Positions 31,101-44,908 of a stretch of 64,000 bases of DNA are shown in pieces; position 1 is the stretch's first letter, and every line of letters starts with the position of its first letter. A program made the translations under genes and the position numbers. Origin of the DNA: Pratylenchus scribneri (taxonomy: Eukaryota; Nematoda; Chromadorea; Rhabditida; Pratylenchidae); contig JAQSEB010000173.1 in the NCBI GenBank assembly GCA_030063045.1, forward strand, positions 310,001-374,000, in the 5' to 3' direction. Below the pieces are notes generated by a model. That model saw nothing but the letters and a program-made list of their open reading frames with translations. It ran no database searches and was not told the DNA's origin.

Positions 31101-31772
31101 TAAATTCAAGGCTTAAGTGATTTGGTATATAATCATTATTCATTAGTGATTAAAAGAAAATAACATAAATTCATTAATAAACATTATTGTCTTTCTCAGC
31201 GAATTATTTGTTTGAGGAATGGGAACAAACCTATTCCCATATTTCCCTATATCTGATGAATGGAAAATCCAAATGGGATTTGGGCTCGCGGAATTACTCG
31301 ATTTCTCTCTATTGTCCGTATGATATTAGAAGAATATCTCCTTTTGGTCCTTATTCCTTAATTCAACATCATCCGCCTATTCCATTTCCAATATTGGCTG
31401 ATTTGCCCTTTCTCTGCTGGGGCTTTTAGTAAATGCATTGGGCACTCCTCGCTATTCAATCTTATTTTAGTTTAGATTAAGACTTTTCCATCTTTGAGTA
31501 TTCAGTTTTGTCCCCAACGCACTCCTTTCTCTTCGGGGACTCTTAATCCTGCCCCAATTTTCCAAACTCGAACCTCTAGATCGAAACACTGATAAATATA
31601 CATTCTTGATAAATTTATTTATTCAAAAGCTCGATTTGATAACAACAAGGAAGGATGCTTCAAAAATGATGAATGCATATTTTTTAATTTAACTGATCCC
31701 AGAAATCGCGGTAGAACTCAATGTATATCCTATTATGATGGCGATTTTTCTTACACCGGCTGCAATTGTTAG
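28124..31772 (+). CDS. Host four-cysteine-module gene B (5' exon missing)
   Basis: Exons 28124-28228, 29633-29740, 30154-30255 and 30900-31016 are all symmetric phase 1-1, each one module ending Cys-Gly. The last exon 31630-31772 has GCFKNDECIFF and ends with a CNC-stop, matching the terminal exon of gene A. No signal-peptide exon lies between the Polinton end (27925) and 28124, so either the first exon lies before the Polinton or the insertion broke the gene. An alternative donor inside the last exon (CGCGGTAGAA, after phase 1) would allow splicing on to 31810. The 1.4-kb gap 28229-29632 has a GC-richer patch (28346-28735) without a convincing gene. Confidence 0.55.
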
Positions 31773-31809
31773 CAAAAAATTTAAAATTTCAAAAATATTT
31801 TTTATTTAG

Positions 31810-34800
31810 ATTATTCTGATTATGAAAAAGAATATTGTGTTACCGCTGAAGAATGGGAAGGGGATAAAAGTGGAGAAGGATGGCGTGAAAAATGTTTTTG
31901 GAACAATGGGAGATGCTATCCGAAATTCGAATGCGGTAAATTTAAAAAAAAATGAAATTGTTGGATGCTATGGGCACAGCAGACACTGAATTTTGTTAAT
32001 CGAATAGCAAACATTATAGGTGTTTCAGCTAATTCTAGGAATTAGCTAATTACCGGGATCAGCTAAAGCTTCGTCTGGCTAATTTCGGCTTCTAGATATC
32101 CTAGAGCATTAATTTTTTCCAGGTACTTACTCAACCCCAGCCCTAACTCTACCATAGCTAAACCGTCTTAAAACTCGAAATTTCGATTGGCCATAATTTT
32201 TGCGTAAATTTTTCAATTCGGTTTAAAATTGAAATTGCATAGACTTAATCGATAATGACTAATGGAATGCGTTTTATAATCTATACTCGAGACTGTATGA
32301 TATCTAGGACCGAGATTCCCGAAATTAGTCAGGGCAGCCCTAGTTCATTCCAGGAAAAATTAACTGTTGCATATGTATTTATTCGATTTTATAAAATAGT
32401 TACAAAATATTAATTTTTATGGATAATAAAGCATGCTTCATTAGATTAAAAATTATATTTAATTTCATAATGCAACACTCTATTGTAATAAGTAGGGGCA
32501 ATATAAAAATTCGAACTCTAAAAAATGCGAAATTTTTATATAACTCTCAGATTTGAACTCATTGTCAATTTTTAGTCCAGAACTTGTTATTATTAAAAAA
32601 TGGATACTTTAGGATTGCCTATTTTTGAAATTTCGAATTATTTCTAATTTCGAATATGATGGATTGTTTAAAAGAGCACGATTATAAAAAAAATAGAGGA
32701 CTATAAGAAAATTATTTTATAAAAATTAAAATTTTAAGAAATGATCACCGATGCTAAAAGATGCAATTATTTTCCCGAAAGATGTGGCTGGGATCAAATT
32801 CAAAAAAAATGTCATCTGATTGATGAACATTTCTGTGGTATTTTATTTTTTGTCTCCATTAGATATTTCTTCTTTGACCTGCTGTAAAAATTTCCCATCC
32901 GAAAATTGCGCACTAGGGAAAAATCAAAAATTGCAACACCCGAAATATACACAATCAACTAAACCCGAAAATTCGCACCATTAATTTAATTTATTCCATT
33001 GAATAAAATGTGAATAATCTACATTTTATTAATCCTAATAATAGAAAGCAAATAAATAGAGCCCATATTCAATATCCGGCTGATCAAAAATAGTTTCAAT
33101 CATCTTATACTCTGTTTAATCGAAATAAAAAATTTGATTCGGGTATTGCAATATTACAGAATATGATGTGGCAAGCAATTTATAAATGCATTTGCTAAAG
33201 GCCAATCATATTATGCAATACGAATTAAAAAATTGTTGTTAATTTTTAAAAATTTAATGGAAATTCCTAGTGTGCAATTTTCGAATTAGGAAGAGTGCGT
33301 AATTTTTGGGTACGGAAAATTCGTGTGCGCAGCAGAGATTGGTATACATCACTTTTACTCAACTTTACTCTACATCTACATTTACATGACCTCATGTAGA
33401 ATTAGGTATTATGTAGATGTAAAGGAATTTCCTCTACATCAGTGTTGCCGCGAGTCGCCAAAAAGTTCGAGTCGAGTTTCGAGTTCGAGTCGGCCAAAAT
33501 TTTTCGAGTCGAGTTTCGAGTTTCGAGTCGCCAAAAACCTCGAGTTTCGGGTTTCGAGTCTCGAGTCTAATTCAAAAAAATTAATTTAACATAGAAAAAT
33601 TTTTTTATCCAAATTTAAAGAAGAAAATGGAATTAAAATTTGCTTTCATAAATCAAAAATAAATAATAGCAAAAAAATATTGAGATTAAATAAATAGTTA
33701 ATATTCGAAATTTGTTAATGGAAGATTTTCATGGATGAAAAGTAACTTCTCCAAATTTTCTGCACTTAAACGATTTCGCAAATCAGTCATAATTGCACCG
33801 GCCGTCGAAAAAAGCCGTTCTGATTCTTGCGAACCTACAGGCGCACAATTAAATTGTCTTAATTAATGTTAAAAATATTTCATTTTATAATAATAATAAC
33901 CTGAATAATTTGCACAATCTTGGCCATTGTTCAGCTTTTTGCGTCCAATATTTGAAGCAATCTTTTTTTTGCAATGGTTCCGACAAATAAGCATCAATTT
34001 CCTGCTTAATCAAATCCGCCTCATCTTTGTCAATAAACAAAAATAAATCATCTTCATGAGAATTATCCTAAAAATTAGTTTAAAATAAAAATAATTATTA
34101 ATTAAAATTTACATTCAAATATTCCTCCAAAAGAGCTGAACCTCCGGTTTGATGTGAAATTGATGGCGTTCGCTCACGATTTGTTTGATTTTGGGGCAAA
34201 TCAATGACATTTTCACTTAATTCATCCATGACAATTTGAAGTAGTGAAATTTGTTATTTTTGGCATTGTTGAGAGTGCTTTTTCTGCCAATTGTTTCTTT
34301 TTTTCCTTTGCTTTTACATATTGAGCATAAAATTCTTTATGATGATTTTTTAAATGTCGATTCATATTTGTTGTTGATTTAGTTTTTTCTCGTTTTTGAT
34401 TCCATTCGCAACTTTTACATTTGACAAAATCGTTGGTCAATTCAATAAAATAATGCCAAATCGAATCTTCTTCCGCCATTTTTGCTATTCTAATCTGATA
34501 TAAATTGCAAAATAATTTATTATTAAAGTATAAATTTAATATGATTTATGACAAATAAAATGATAAATAAATAAAAATAAAAAAGAATTGACGATTTTAT
34601 ATAATAAAATAAGGAAAATCCGTTCGATAAAAATTTAAAATTTTTAAATTAAAAAGTGCCAAAAATTTCGAGTTTCGAATCGAGTCGATCGAAAATTTTT
34701 CGAGTCGAGTTTCGAGTTTCGAGTCGCCAAAAACCCCGAGTTTCGGGTTTCGAGTTTCGAGTTTCGAGTAACTCGAGGCAACCCTGCTCTACATTTTCCT

Positions 34801-36883
34801 TTAAAATAAAATTCCTTCATTTTTTCCTTTACATTTTCAAAAATTAAAAAAAATTTTATTTCTTAATTTTTAAAAAAAAATTATAATATATATGCATGAC
34901 TTTCGATGACAGGGATACAAATTGATGTTTATATTATTATTGTTTTGTAAATGAATCGGTTCAAGGGTTTAAACTAGATATCGCAAGGATGGCCAATTAA
35001 GATGAACCCAAGATTTTGATCAATCTTGGCAAAAAACCCTCAAAAAGTTCAATCAAGATCTTGGGTTCAAGATTTTGATAAATCTTAATCTTGAATGATC
35101 TTGACGAATTTTTGTTGAAGATCAAGATAGCAAATTTTAAAAGAAAATTTTTTCCCAAAAATTATTTTTCACCAAATTTGTTTTTCAATAAAAATAATCA
35201 ATTATTGTAATAGATTATTGGCAAAGTTCGGTTCAAAAAATTAACATTTATGTTCTGCAAGAACGAAAATAAATAATTAATAGTTGGATTATTAAGGCGG
35301 AGAAATAAAATTTTGTTGCAAGCAATGAAAATGAATTAGGGAAGGACTTTCGATACTTTTGGATGAGATTGTCAGAATCGGAGTTTCTTTGGGGTGTCCT
35401 TGTCCTTGTCGATTGTGGTATTTTTTGACCGAGGGTCCTAACTTTTCCAACCAAAAAAGGCCGCGCAGCGAAAAATTTTATCCAAAAAATTGCAAAATGC
35501 CAGAAAAATATGAAAAAAAGAAGGAATTTCATCTAAATTTTGGGTAAAATTAGAAGCTTTACTGTAAAGGAAAATGTATAGGAAATTTCTATACATTTAC
35601 ATCAAATTTTTCAACTTTACTCTACATCTACATTTACATGGGCCACGAGTAAAGTATATGTAAATGTAAAGAATGTAGATCTAGATGTAAAGAATCACCT
35701 ATACATTTACCCCAACTTTACTGTATACCAATCTCTGGTGCGCAGGGAACAGTTGGTGGAGGCCATAGGTGTAGATAGGAAGCCAAAACTTAAATAAAAA
35801 AAATTGAAAAAATAGAAGCTGAGAAACATTTTATTATTTTTTCAACTTAAATAAAATTTTAAGGAAGTAATTTTTATAATAATTGATACTGTAAACTGTA
35901 CTGATCCATTCTTACTATTTTTTTCATTATTATAAAAAACCTTATTTATCAGGTAAATTTACCGAGCAATTTTGTGAATCCAATGGCTGCAAATGGAATC
36001 AAGGTGTCGAAGCGTGTGTTAATCATCATCTTTCTGTCTATGATTGCAGAGGTATGTAAATTTTTTAATTAAACTTTTATAATATTTCAAAGGATTATGT
36101 TGATTTTAAGTTGGTGAAAGACTCCTTTATCATAATATCATAAATAATTATCATATTTGATCAAAAATTTCCAATTAGTTCTATTTTACAATAGGTTGTA
36201 TTGTTCTACAAAATTTCGACTAATTATCTCTGTATTGGAGAATTTTCAATCTTCTAATCCATTTCCTGTCCAGATACTTTTTCTATCAATTTTTCTTTCC
36301 CTAAAAATCATATTTTTATTAAAATTTTCGTATGCGACAAAAAATTAAAAAATTATTTGTCCAAAAAACACACTGACTTTATATTTGATCTCCTGCTACC
36401 GTCTCATATTCTCTAAAAACATAATATTTTATTTGTACTGAAATTTAGGAAAAAATAAATAAATACATTTTCAAAAAATTAATCCCTAATTTTATTTTAA
36501 AGTTATAAAACCCGAAAACTGTTATGGAGGTAAAATTTGTTCTTTGATAAAATCGAAAAAACATTGTCAAGGAAAAGCATTCACAGCTCAAGGTTTTACA
36601 TAATATTTATTTTATTATTTGCGATATTGTAATTTAAATTTCAGCAAATTTGTACAATTATTGCAACCAGGGTAATTTTCTCAATTTTTTAACATTATTT
36701 TTATATTATTTTATAATAATAGATACATCGAATTGCAATTGCTTGAAACCTAATTCTGCTTGTGTTAACGAAAAAAAATGGTTTAGAAATGATTACAAAG
36801 GAAATGAAATTGGTGGAGGATTAATTTATTTTGATGAGCTTGGAAATTGTTACAAACGTTTAGAAGATGCCGACAAAAAGTAA
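31810..36883 (+). CDS. Host four-cysteine-module gene C, interrupted by hAT elements in an intron
   Basis: Module exons 31810-31935, 32739-32837 and 35953-36051 (phase 1-1), then 36503-36592, a 27-nt micro-exon 36645-36671, and 36723-36883 ending in TAA. The last exons encode other Cys pairs (CNCLKPNSAC) and a longer tail. The intron 32838-35952 holds the nested hAT-type elements. The gene has no visible signal exon; it could be a continuation of gene B. Gap 31936-32738 is AT-rich with no gene seen. Confidence 0.5.
32899..33288. repeat. Small inverted-repeat element
   Basis: CGAAAATTGCGCACTAGG near 32900 faces its inverse CCTAGTGTGCAATTTTCG near 33270. No open frame. No target duplication could be assigned. 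Confidence 0.5.
33333..35737. mobile_element. Outer hAT-type element, interrupted by a second one
   Basis: Terminal repeat CAGAGATTGGTATAC at the left and its inverse at the right end. GTGCGCAG occurs directly outside both ends (33325-33332 and 35738-35745), a perfect 8-bp target duplication. Subterminal TTTACTCTACATCTACATTT motifs recur on both sides. No transposase of its own is seen. Confidence 0.85.
33440..34786 (-). mobile_element. Inner hAT transposon remnant with transposase fragments
   Basis: Ends CAGTGTTGCC and GGCAACCCTG, with perfect 8-bp duplication CTCTACAT (33432-33439 and 34787-34794). The minus strand encodes a BED zinc finger (34479-34222: CKSCEW, then HLKNHH) and, downstream in pieces, a hAT dimerisation domain (SQESERLFSTAG, then LRNRLSAENL near 33830-33720). 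The catalytic middle is missing, so it is non-autonomous. Arrays of TTTCGAGTCG-type repeats flank the coding part on both sides. Confidence 0.88.
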
Positions 36884-37763
36884 ATTTTGATTATTTCTTC
36901 AATAAATCATATTAGACGTTAAATTCTAATAATAGATTAAGGATTTAAGAATGTGTCGGGATATCAACTCTATTTTTGATAATAATAAAAATTTTGAGGA
37001 TTGCTTTATAATACTAAATATTATCAATTTAAAAACCTAAAAAATGCAAAAATTTTTGTTAACAAACAGCTACGAATTTTCTATAGCCGTTAGCCGAAGT
37101 GTCATTTCATTTGATTATTTCATAGCCATTGTCGTAATCGCCAATAATTAGAGATTTGTGAAAAATTTTAATCAAAAATATCATAAATATAATAATTATG
37201 ATAGAATCTAATTTATTCCAAAAATTAATATTCATAATCTTTACCGAAAAACATATAGAATGGGCGTATCATCTAAAAGCAAAAAAAAGTGTGAAAAATT
37301 TCAAAATGAAATTTTTAAAAAAAATGTTATAATTTTAATTTATATTTATTATGTATTTATTATCGAACTTTACTACTTATTATATTATTTTGATTGTGAA
37401 ATAAAGATTATAAAATCTCCGATAAATTAAAAAAATGACCTTTATGGGAAAAAATAGAGAAAGGAAAATTATCTAAATTTAACAAAAAAAAATTTACCTG
37501 GCAATATTATTATTAAAATTAAGAAGAGTAAATGTCATTTTATGAAAATGATTTTTCAACGTATAAAAAATTTCTAGGTGATTTTGGGGTAATTAAATAT
37601 ATAAAAAAATTGTACATGGCACCTAACTTGTGGTGGTGCCCTGCAGGCACTTTTCCCTCAATTATTATTTGGTCGCCTAAAACCAACAAATCGCCCTTCT
37701 TTCCGTTTTCATAATTCAATTGTTTGATATTTATGGAATAATCCGTTATTTTTTCCTTAAAAA
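36884..37763. other. Intergenic AT-rich stretch
   Basis: No gene seen between the stop of gene C on the plus strand and the stop of the galectin-like gene on the minus strand; the two genes converge here. Confidence 0.6.
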
Positions 37764-40700
37764 TTAATTTAGATTCAAAAAAAAATTAAAAAAATGGACT
37801 TCATCCGAAGGATAAATAATTTCTGGTTCTTCAATAAGACGAACACCTTGAATCTTCAAAAACAAAAAAAAATTGAATTTTATATTTCTAATGTATGCCT
37901 ACCGCAATTCTGTTAATTTTCCAAAGTGGAAATTTGGTTTTGTCAGCTTTAACTTCATCAATTATTGTATGATTAAAATTTGTAGAAATGGCATATTTTT
38001 CCATGATATCGTTATTATCGCCAAATTTCCTTGAAGGAATGTAAATTCGCAATTCAAATAAAGCTCCAGGTTGCAATGGATTGTCCAATTTCACAAGTTT
38101 CAAAGTTTGCTATATAAAATTGATGATGAATTTATTTATTGTTTATATTTCATTTTCATAAATATCTAATTAATATTTACCTTTTCAAGTGTTAACACTT
38201 TAATTTTTTCCATTTCCATTACGGTTATGAAGATATAAAAAATTCGTTCACCAACTTTAAATTAAAATAAAATAAATTATAATTATTATTCAGTGATCTC
38301 ACCAAAATAATTGCCAATTTGTATATCATTTGTATTATAAAGGAATTCAATATTCACTCCATCCGTTTCATAAATTTCTTTAGGCATAAATGCCCGCAAT
38401 ATTATGATTTCATTTCCTTTAAATTCTTTTGCCAATTTATGCACTTGAACCAATTCATAATTTGACAAATTCTTTGAGAAAAATGAAATGGGAAATTTTA
38501 ATTCGTTTTCCTAAAAATGACCTTTGCATCAAATTGGGTGGCCGGCGGTTCGGCAATTAAAAATTGAATCTGTTCAAGCTTTATATGGGGAAAAATATTC
38601 ATTACAAATTTTTTATAATCGGTACACTTCTGTTAACGGGGGGGGGGGCAAACTTTTAACAGGGGTGGGGGGGGGCAAAATTTTAATAGGAGAGGGGCAC
38701 CCGAAAATTTATTATTTTGTCTCCCCCGGTATTTTAAAGATCCTTATACAAGAGAATAACTACCCTAAACCGAATTTTACCTACCCTAAACCTAACTACC
38801 CCTAACTTACCCTACCCCTACCCCTAAAACCCATCCGGCCCTACCTTAATCTTACCCTAACCCTACCCTAAATAAGGTTTGTCAAGATCCCTAATAAGAT
38901 TTAGGGTAGGGTAGGGTTAGGTTTGGGTAGGGCCGGATGGGTTTTAGGGGTAGGGTAGGGTTAGGTTTTAGGATAGGGATAGGTTAGACTTTTAGGATTT
39001 AGAATTCCCTCCCTTACTATTTTTCGGTTCTCTAAGTACCGGGGAGGCAAAATAATAAATTTTCGGGTGCCCCCCCCCTCTTAAAATTTTGCCCCCCCCC
39101 CCCGTTAAAAGTTTGGCCCCCATTAACAGAAGAGTACCGAGTAAATCAGGTCAAAAGAATGTGGTATCTATTTATAAACCTTGATAATATTCACTCCAAG
39201 TTCATAAAACCAATTATGGAGCCAAAATCCCTGCACAATCCATTTCCCATCCAAACCAATGCTCAAATTGTGTTCATTTTGGAGAATTTGGAATGTGAAT
39301 CGCCCGTCATTACCAATACCATCGAAATTATAAATTCCTTTTTGATCAAACTAAAAATCATCTCTTTAATTTTATTTTTTTTCGAAACAAACATTTTCCA
39401 GTTCAATTAATGACTGTCCCTTCAATTTGATTGTAATATTCAACAAATCACCATAATCTTAAAATTTCATTTCCATTTTTAAAATTATTATTCTAAATTA
39501 CTATATTTTTGCCAATTTTCTATTGGATGCATCACTTTTGCCCAATACATTTCCAATTTCTCATCAATTATTGCCCCAACTGTAAAATTTATTCACATTT
39601 TTAATCATTTTTCCATTTTTATTTACCGTATTTTGACCATGTTTCCTGAGTCCATTTATGGAAAAGGCGAATTATGACTTGCGTGATTGCATTTTCTGCC
39701 ACTTTTAAACTAATATTCAACATTTTTCCTTTCTCGAGTGGCTTTGGAAGTTCAACAAAGTTTTTTTGCATTTCCTCTGGGCAATCATTTCTTTTATCAA
39801 TTTGACCCCATTCTGGCATTTTTTCCTGGGATGAATTTGGCAAAAACTGCAAAATACAAAATTAATTCACAAATAAATTATACTATATATTATTTCATAA
39901 ATAATTTAATTTAATTTTTATATAAAATTATGAATTTCTAGTTAATTTATTTTTAGCATAAAGATAAAAATGCTTAGAATTTAAAGAAATTAAAATTACC
40001 GTAAATGCTCTTTAAAACTCCAGAGGCATTATTTTCCAGCCTTCCTAAAAAAATGGGGGCTTATCAGAGAGTGGAGAATTATTTTTCAACTTTCTTGAAA
40101 GTAGCGAATTATTTTCCTATGGATTAAATATTAAATATTTTTAATAATCAAAATAATTTTTTTTGTTAAATTTGAAGGAAATAGTAGGCTGCAAATAAAT
40201 ATTTAAAGGATTTCAATAGTAAAATTTTAATTGATTACTGGATTTTTTGGCTATTTTTTTCCTAAAAGTTATTTTTTTGAAAAATTTTTACTAAAATGAC
40301 CCTTTACTTTATCAATTCTCTGATTTTTCATGAAAAAATTGTAAATTTTTATTACAAAATATCAAAAATTCAATTTCATACTCAAAAATGATTTCTGAAT
40401 TTTTTTTTTATTTTTGAAAATTTTCTTCACAATTGCGGGGATGGAGGATTAATAGAACATTTTGGGGTGGGGGATTATTAAGGAGTGAGGAATTATTAGA
40501 AATGGGGTTTTAATAGAGCATTTAGGCTATTATTTTTTGTAATATTTTCGGTTAATATTTTTTTCATTAGAAATAAAATTTCCCTAACGTTTTCCCAATT
40601 TTTAATTCAAATATGCAGGTATGAATTATTCATTTTTCATAAATATCCCATCTATAATTCACCCATGCTTTCATTGTACAATCGCACGATCGAAAGACAT

Positions 40701-41519
40701 AAATTTGGAGTGTTTTGCCATTTGAAGGAATCAAATCCATGCCAAGGGCCCAAATGCCCAAATAATCAACAAAAAAGGCGCCATCATTCATTTGTTCCGT
40801 AAAATTGGTATAAAGGTCCTTTTCCTCGTAATTGATTTGATCAATTTTAGAATTTTGACCATTAACTTCAAATTCATATTATTTTATTTAATTTACTTTA
40901 ACCAAACTTTTCAATTTTGTGGGCACTCCCAATTCCAATGTTAATTCATTGCCATCAAAATAATATCTTTAAATATTTTATTGAAATTATTTTTTTTAAT
41001 TAGATAAAATCAAACTTTTTTCCAGTCAAAGCCAATTCCATTGTAAAATTTCTGCCCAAATCACTGCTCTCCTTCAACAAAATTCCATTCCAAATTTCTA
41101 CATTTTCGCTTTCCAATTTAATTTTTTCCTTACATTTTTCACTAATGCTGGTGCTATTTTGTTGTTGACCAATTTTGAATCTTTTCGTCATTTTCCCTTC
41201 TGTGATCAAGTTGCTCAGATAGCAAATTAAAAGACTTAATTACAAAAATAATTATTTCATGGGAAATTATTTTAATACCCATCCGGTTTGCAAAATCCCT
41301 CGACCCATTTTAAGTGAAATCCAAAGGACGATGATCCATTCTTCTTGTGAGTCAAAGGAATTTGAATTGAATTCATTTCATTTGGCAAATTTGTAAGCAA
41401 ACTTTTAAGAAAATTAATTTTAAAATTAGGTATTCAAAAGCTTACATCTCCCTTGCATTTTCGCTATTTAGAAATGACAAAAAGGAAAAATTCAAAATAA
41501 AGAAATAAATTATTTGCAT
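37764..41519 (-). CDS. Secreted protein with tandem divergent galectin-like domains
   Basis: First exon 41519-41446 encodes a signal peptide (MQIIYFFILNFSFLSF); exons 41401-41279, 41213-41016 and 40966-40897 follow in phase. Further blocks lie near 40890-40620, 39850-39625, 39590-39505, 39460-39395, 39375-39165, 38505-38305, 38250-38180, 38102-37904 and 37860-37764 (stop). Several blocks fit galectin beta-strands: VEIWNGILLKESSDLGRNFT, LPKPLEKGKMLNISLKVA, FKGNEIIILRAF, LQPGALFELRIYI, IQGVRLIEE. Sugar-contacting residues (HxNxR, WxxE) are not clear, so carbohydrate binding is doubtful. Intron 39164-38506 holds a 520-bp foldback element. Not every junction is resolved; two genes are possible. 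Confidence 0.5.
38620..39139. mobile_element. Foldback element with CCCTAA-like interior
   Basis: Ends CGGTACACTTCTGTTAA and its near-inverse; poly-G/poly-C runs follow on both sides, then long arms. The centre has TACCCTAAACC-type repeats that also face each other. No open frame. It sits in an intron of the galectin-like gene. Confidence 0.75.
40008..40524. repeat. Inverted-repeat element
   Basis: TAAATGCTCTTTAAAACTCC near the left end faces GGGGTTTTAATAGAGCATTTA near the right. The interior is AT-rich and has no open frame. It lies in an intron of the minus-strand galectin-like gene. Confidence 0.6.
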
Positions 41520-42010
41520 TTTTAATTGATGAGTTTTATAGAATTTAAAAAAATAATATAGAAATTAAGGGAAAATATGATGTTGTAAAATAAAATGGAT
41601 TGAATAATATTCATAGAGAAAAAGCGATGATGCACCAAACCAAATCCATCCTCTCTTTAATTTTATTGCTGATTCACCCGTTTTCATTAAAATAAGTATA
41701 TTTGGAAAAATTTTACTAGTCACAATAAATACAATATTTGTCACAAAAGTAGGGTATGATAAATATTACCGTACCGATATCGAATTTATTAAAAAATGGT
41801 TAAGATTATAATTTTATTTTTACCTGAATATTGTTCTCCAATGTGGATTTAGAATTGAAATTTTTTGCTCAGTCAGTTCACCAACATTTAATTTAAAATT
41901 TATTTTATTACTGCATGAATTCATCATTTTCGATTATGCAAATTAAAATTTGTTTTATTTCTTCATTCTTTTGATCATTTGTCACTTTCATTCTCAAATA
42001 TTTCCAATTG

Positions 42011-44908
42011 TCAAGCCGAATCTTCCTGATGCTCTTCTGGCTCAAACGTAAACCAATTGTTCCAAATAATTTCGGGCTCATAATTCTTTGTGGAAATGTT
42101 CAGCAATTTGGCCTCATTTTTCATCAAGTCCAAGCGAAGACCACGCATTTCCGCAATGTGCTTTAAAATAATTAATTTAGAAAATTATCAAAAAAAATAA
42201 TAAATTAAATTGGAAATAATAAAAAAATATTATAGGTTTCAAATTAAATTTTATGATTCGATTTGCAAAAATTTTTTTCAAATTAATTATTTCAAAAAAA
42301 ATTAAATTTACCATTATATGACTAAATTAATTACCCAATATAAATTTAATTTTTATTTGCTTACATTTTTGAATTTTTCCGGAATCAATTCAGGCAAATC
42401 AATAGTGAATGAACCACCAGAGCCACAACTTTAATTAAAAAGGAAAAAATTTTATTTATTAACAAGATAAACTTATGATCGACGACTAATTTGATGTTTT
42501 TGTAGGCAGTTTGCATTTCATCAGCACTAAAAAAATATAAAAACTAAATAAATGATTTTATGGTGGTGGGAAATTTGCACATCAAATGAATTTATAAGGC
42601 AATATTATATTCATTGGGTTTATAAATTAGTTAATTCACAACTTTCAGTATTTAGCTTGGGATGGATTAATTAGAAGAAAGATTAATGGGTAAAAAGTTA
42701 AGAGCAAAAAAATGACTAAATAAATGAAAATTAGTCAGAATTCGTTTTTCTTCCATAATTTCATAAATTAAGTTTAAATTATTCATTTTTGATATCAAAA
42801 TATTTAGAAAAAGAGCTTAGCCGCCGAATGATATAAAATTATTATTAATATTTCTAACGAATGATTACGAATTGAGAACTTCGAAAATTCCATATGGGTT
42901 GATTACATTCAACCATACCTGAACATGCCACGGCAAATGCGTTGCTGAAATTCGGCAGGCAAAACAAATGATGCACCATAACTTTTTTTGTCATTGTAGC
43001 CTTGATATGGGAATAATCGAGAATTGTTTTGTGCCCGAAAGATTGCATCAATTTTGGTCAGACGCCTAGAATAATGAAAAATATTATTTCTAAAATAAAA
43101 ATTTTTTAGAACAAAATATTATGCTTAGTTTAAATTTTTTATTAATTTTATTAAAAAATGTGATTCGCCTATAAGATTTTTCCAAATTTAAAAATAATAA
43201 TAAAGATAGGAATTCAAAGAGTTAATTAAACTATAAATAGAACATTTCGATAATCGACTTTTAAAGTGTTTTGACTTTTCTTTTTGTCATAGTTCACCGA
43301 GAAAATATCTTATTCATTAAGCAATATAATTAATTCGAATAGCAAAAAAAAGTCCTATAAAAATAACTTTGACAAAATTTAATAATACAATCTTTAAAAA
43401 ATTTAGATGTTTTGGATAAGATAGACTCGAAATAAAGTTGCTTAAGTTTTGTACACAATGGAATACTTCGTGTTCGTGTTAGGCTAAAAGTTAATGCTTT
43501 TTATGTTAACAGTTAAAACCCCAAAAAAAGATGGACTCGGCGATTTCAAAAACTTTACAGTGTTCACAATGGAAAAATCAAAAAAGCATGAATTCAGTCG
43601 ATTCAATTCTATAGCATGAACATGAACTCAAAAACAAGGGAGAGATATGAACACGAACACGGCATTTATTATGTTCACACGGATGTGGGATATTCGAGGA
43701 TAAAAAGATAGAGACAAGACCCAACGGAAAATCCCAAAAACTAAATTCTCTGCTTTGGATTAGTTTGAAATATGCTTTCTTTAATTTTATTCTTTTTCGG
43801 TTAAAAGTTGATGGAAAAAGTTCAAGAATGTGTGAAAACAAGAAGTAAAATTCATCTTTTTAAGAGAATCTTTTTGGGGCTTTTCCTTTTGCATGATTCA
43901 TCATAAAAATCAATCTTATATCTCGTGCGAAAGCGAGATGTTTTTAAATTTTAACAATTAGTTAGTTTATTTTAATTTATTCTGACTGTATCTTCTTTTT
44001 GAGGACATAATTTATAAAATTTAATTTTTTTTTAAATTTTTAACGTACCCTGATTCCACTTCCATCTCTTTGCACCCAGTGAACAATGACCCTTCTGGCC
44101 AAATGAATTTCACAGTCAATTCCAATGTTAAATCTTTTGAGTCTTTCTCAGTGTCCTCACAAATGGCGCATCCATCGATAAGAGTCATTGCTTTGTCTAT
44201 GATTACCATAAAATTTGATGAATATAAATTATGTTGAATATGAACCTTTGCGATCTGCCAGCACATCGCTATCCTCGGGCTTTTTGTTTCCAAAAAAGTA
44301 GACCTTTGGGAAATGAATATGATTAAAAAATATGAGGAAATTGGAAAATATTTTTAGAGTTTATGAAAAATTTTTAATGAGAAGGGATCCCACATATGTA
44401 TTATTATAATTTTTATTATTGAAAAAAATACCATGGCGCAATGTCTCACATAGGCATAATACGGGTTGCCACAAATTGGGCCCTGAAAGAAAATATAAGA
44501 TTATAAATTATTAACGTTCTTACAAAACGTTCACGATGAAAGTCCTCGAGGCATCTATATTTGCTCGAGAATTGTTCATTGAATCCAATGACCGGCTCCA
44601 CATATTGACCATCAGCATTTTTATACTGAAAGAATATATTTAAAAATGTAATAAATTAAAATTTTTTTTATATTTTTTAATTTTATTTTTTCAATAGTCA
44701 GAAATAATACCCCGCATGTGCCATCTTTGCCGTAGAAATATTTGGAATTTGGAAATTCCTTTTGATCGTCCTCATTCAAATAGCCTGGCACCCATTTTTC
44801 GGTTCCATTGTTGTTCCCATCTTCACTTCCGGCCATATCCAAATAGGAAATGAAGCAGAAGGCAGCAATGATGAAAAGACGGAATTCGAAGAAATTTGAA
44901 TGCCACAT
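42011..44908 (-). CDS. Secreted cysteine-containing protein, about nine exons
   Basis: First exon 44908-44711 starts with a signal-type sequence (FRLFIIAAFCFISYL). Exons 44625-44524, 44482-44432, 44303-44246, 44196-44049 and 43065-42919 follow with agreeing phases; further blocks lie near 42530-42475, 42430-42366 and 42167-42011 (stop TGA). Features: paired Cys (CAICED, CRGMF), YPYQGYNDKKSYGASFVLP-like segment and an acidic C-terminus. Not recognised. It is transcribed away from the gene at 45284 across a 375-bp gap, which suggests a shared promoter region. Confidence 0.5.

Noticed and set aside
31187..31429. 80-codon open frame
   Set aside because: No conserved motif, lies in an intron between module exons, and no splice context supports it.
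38740..39000. CCCTAA-like runs as an internal telomere or chromosome end
   Set aside because: The runs are short, degenerate and in inverted pairs inside a foldback element; coding exons continue on both sides.
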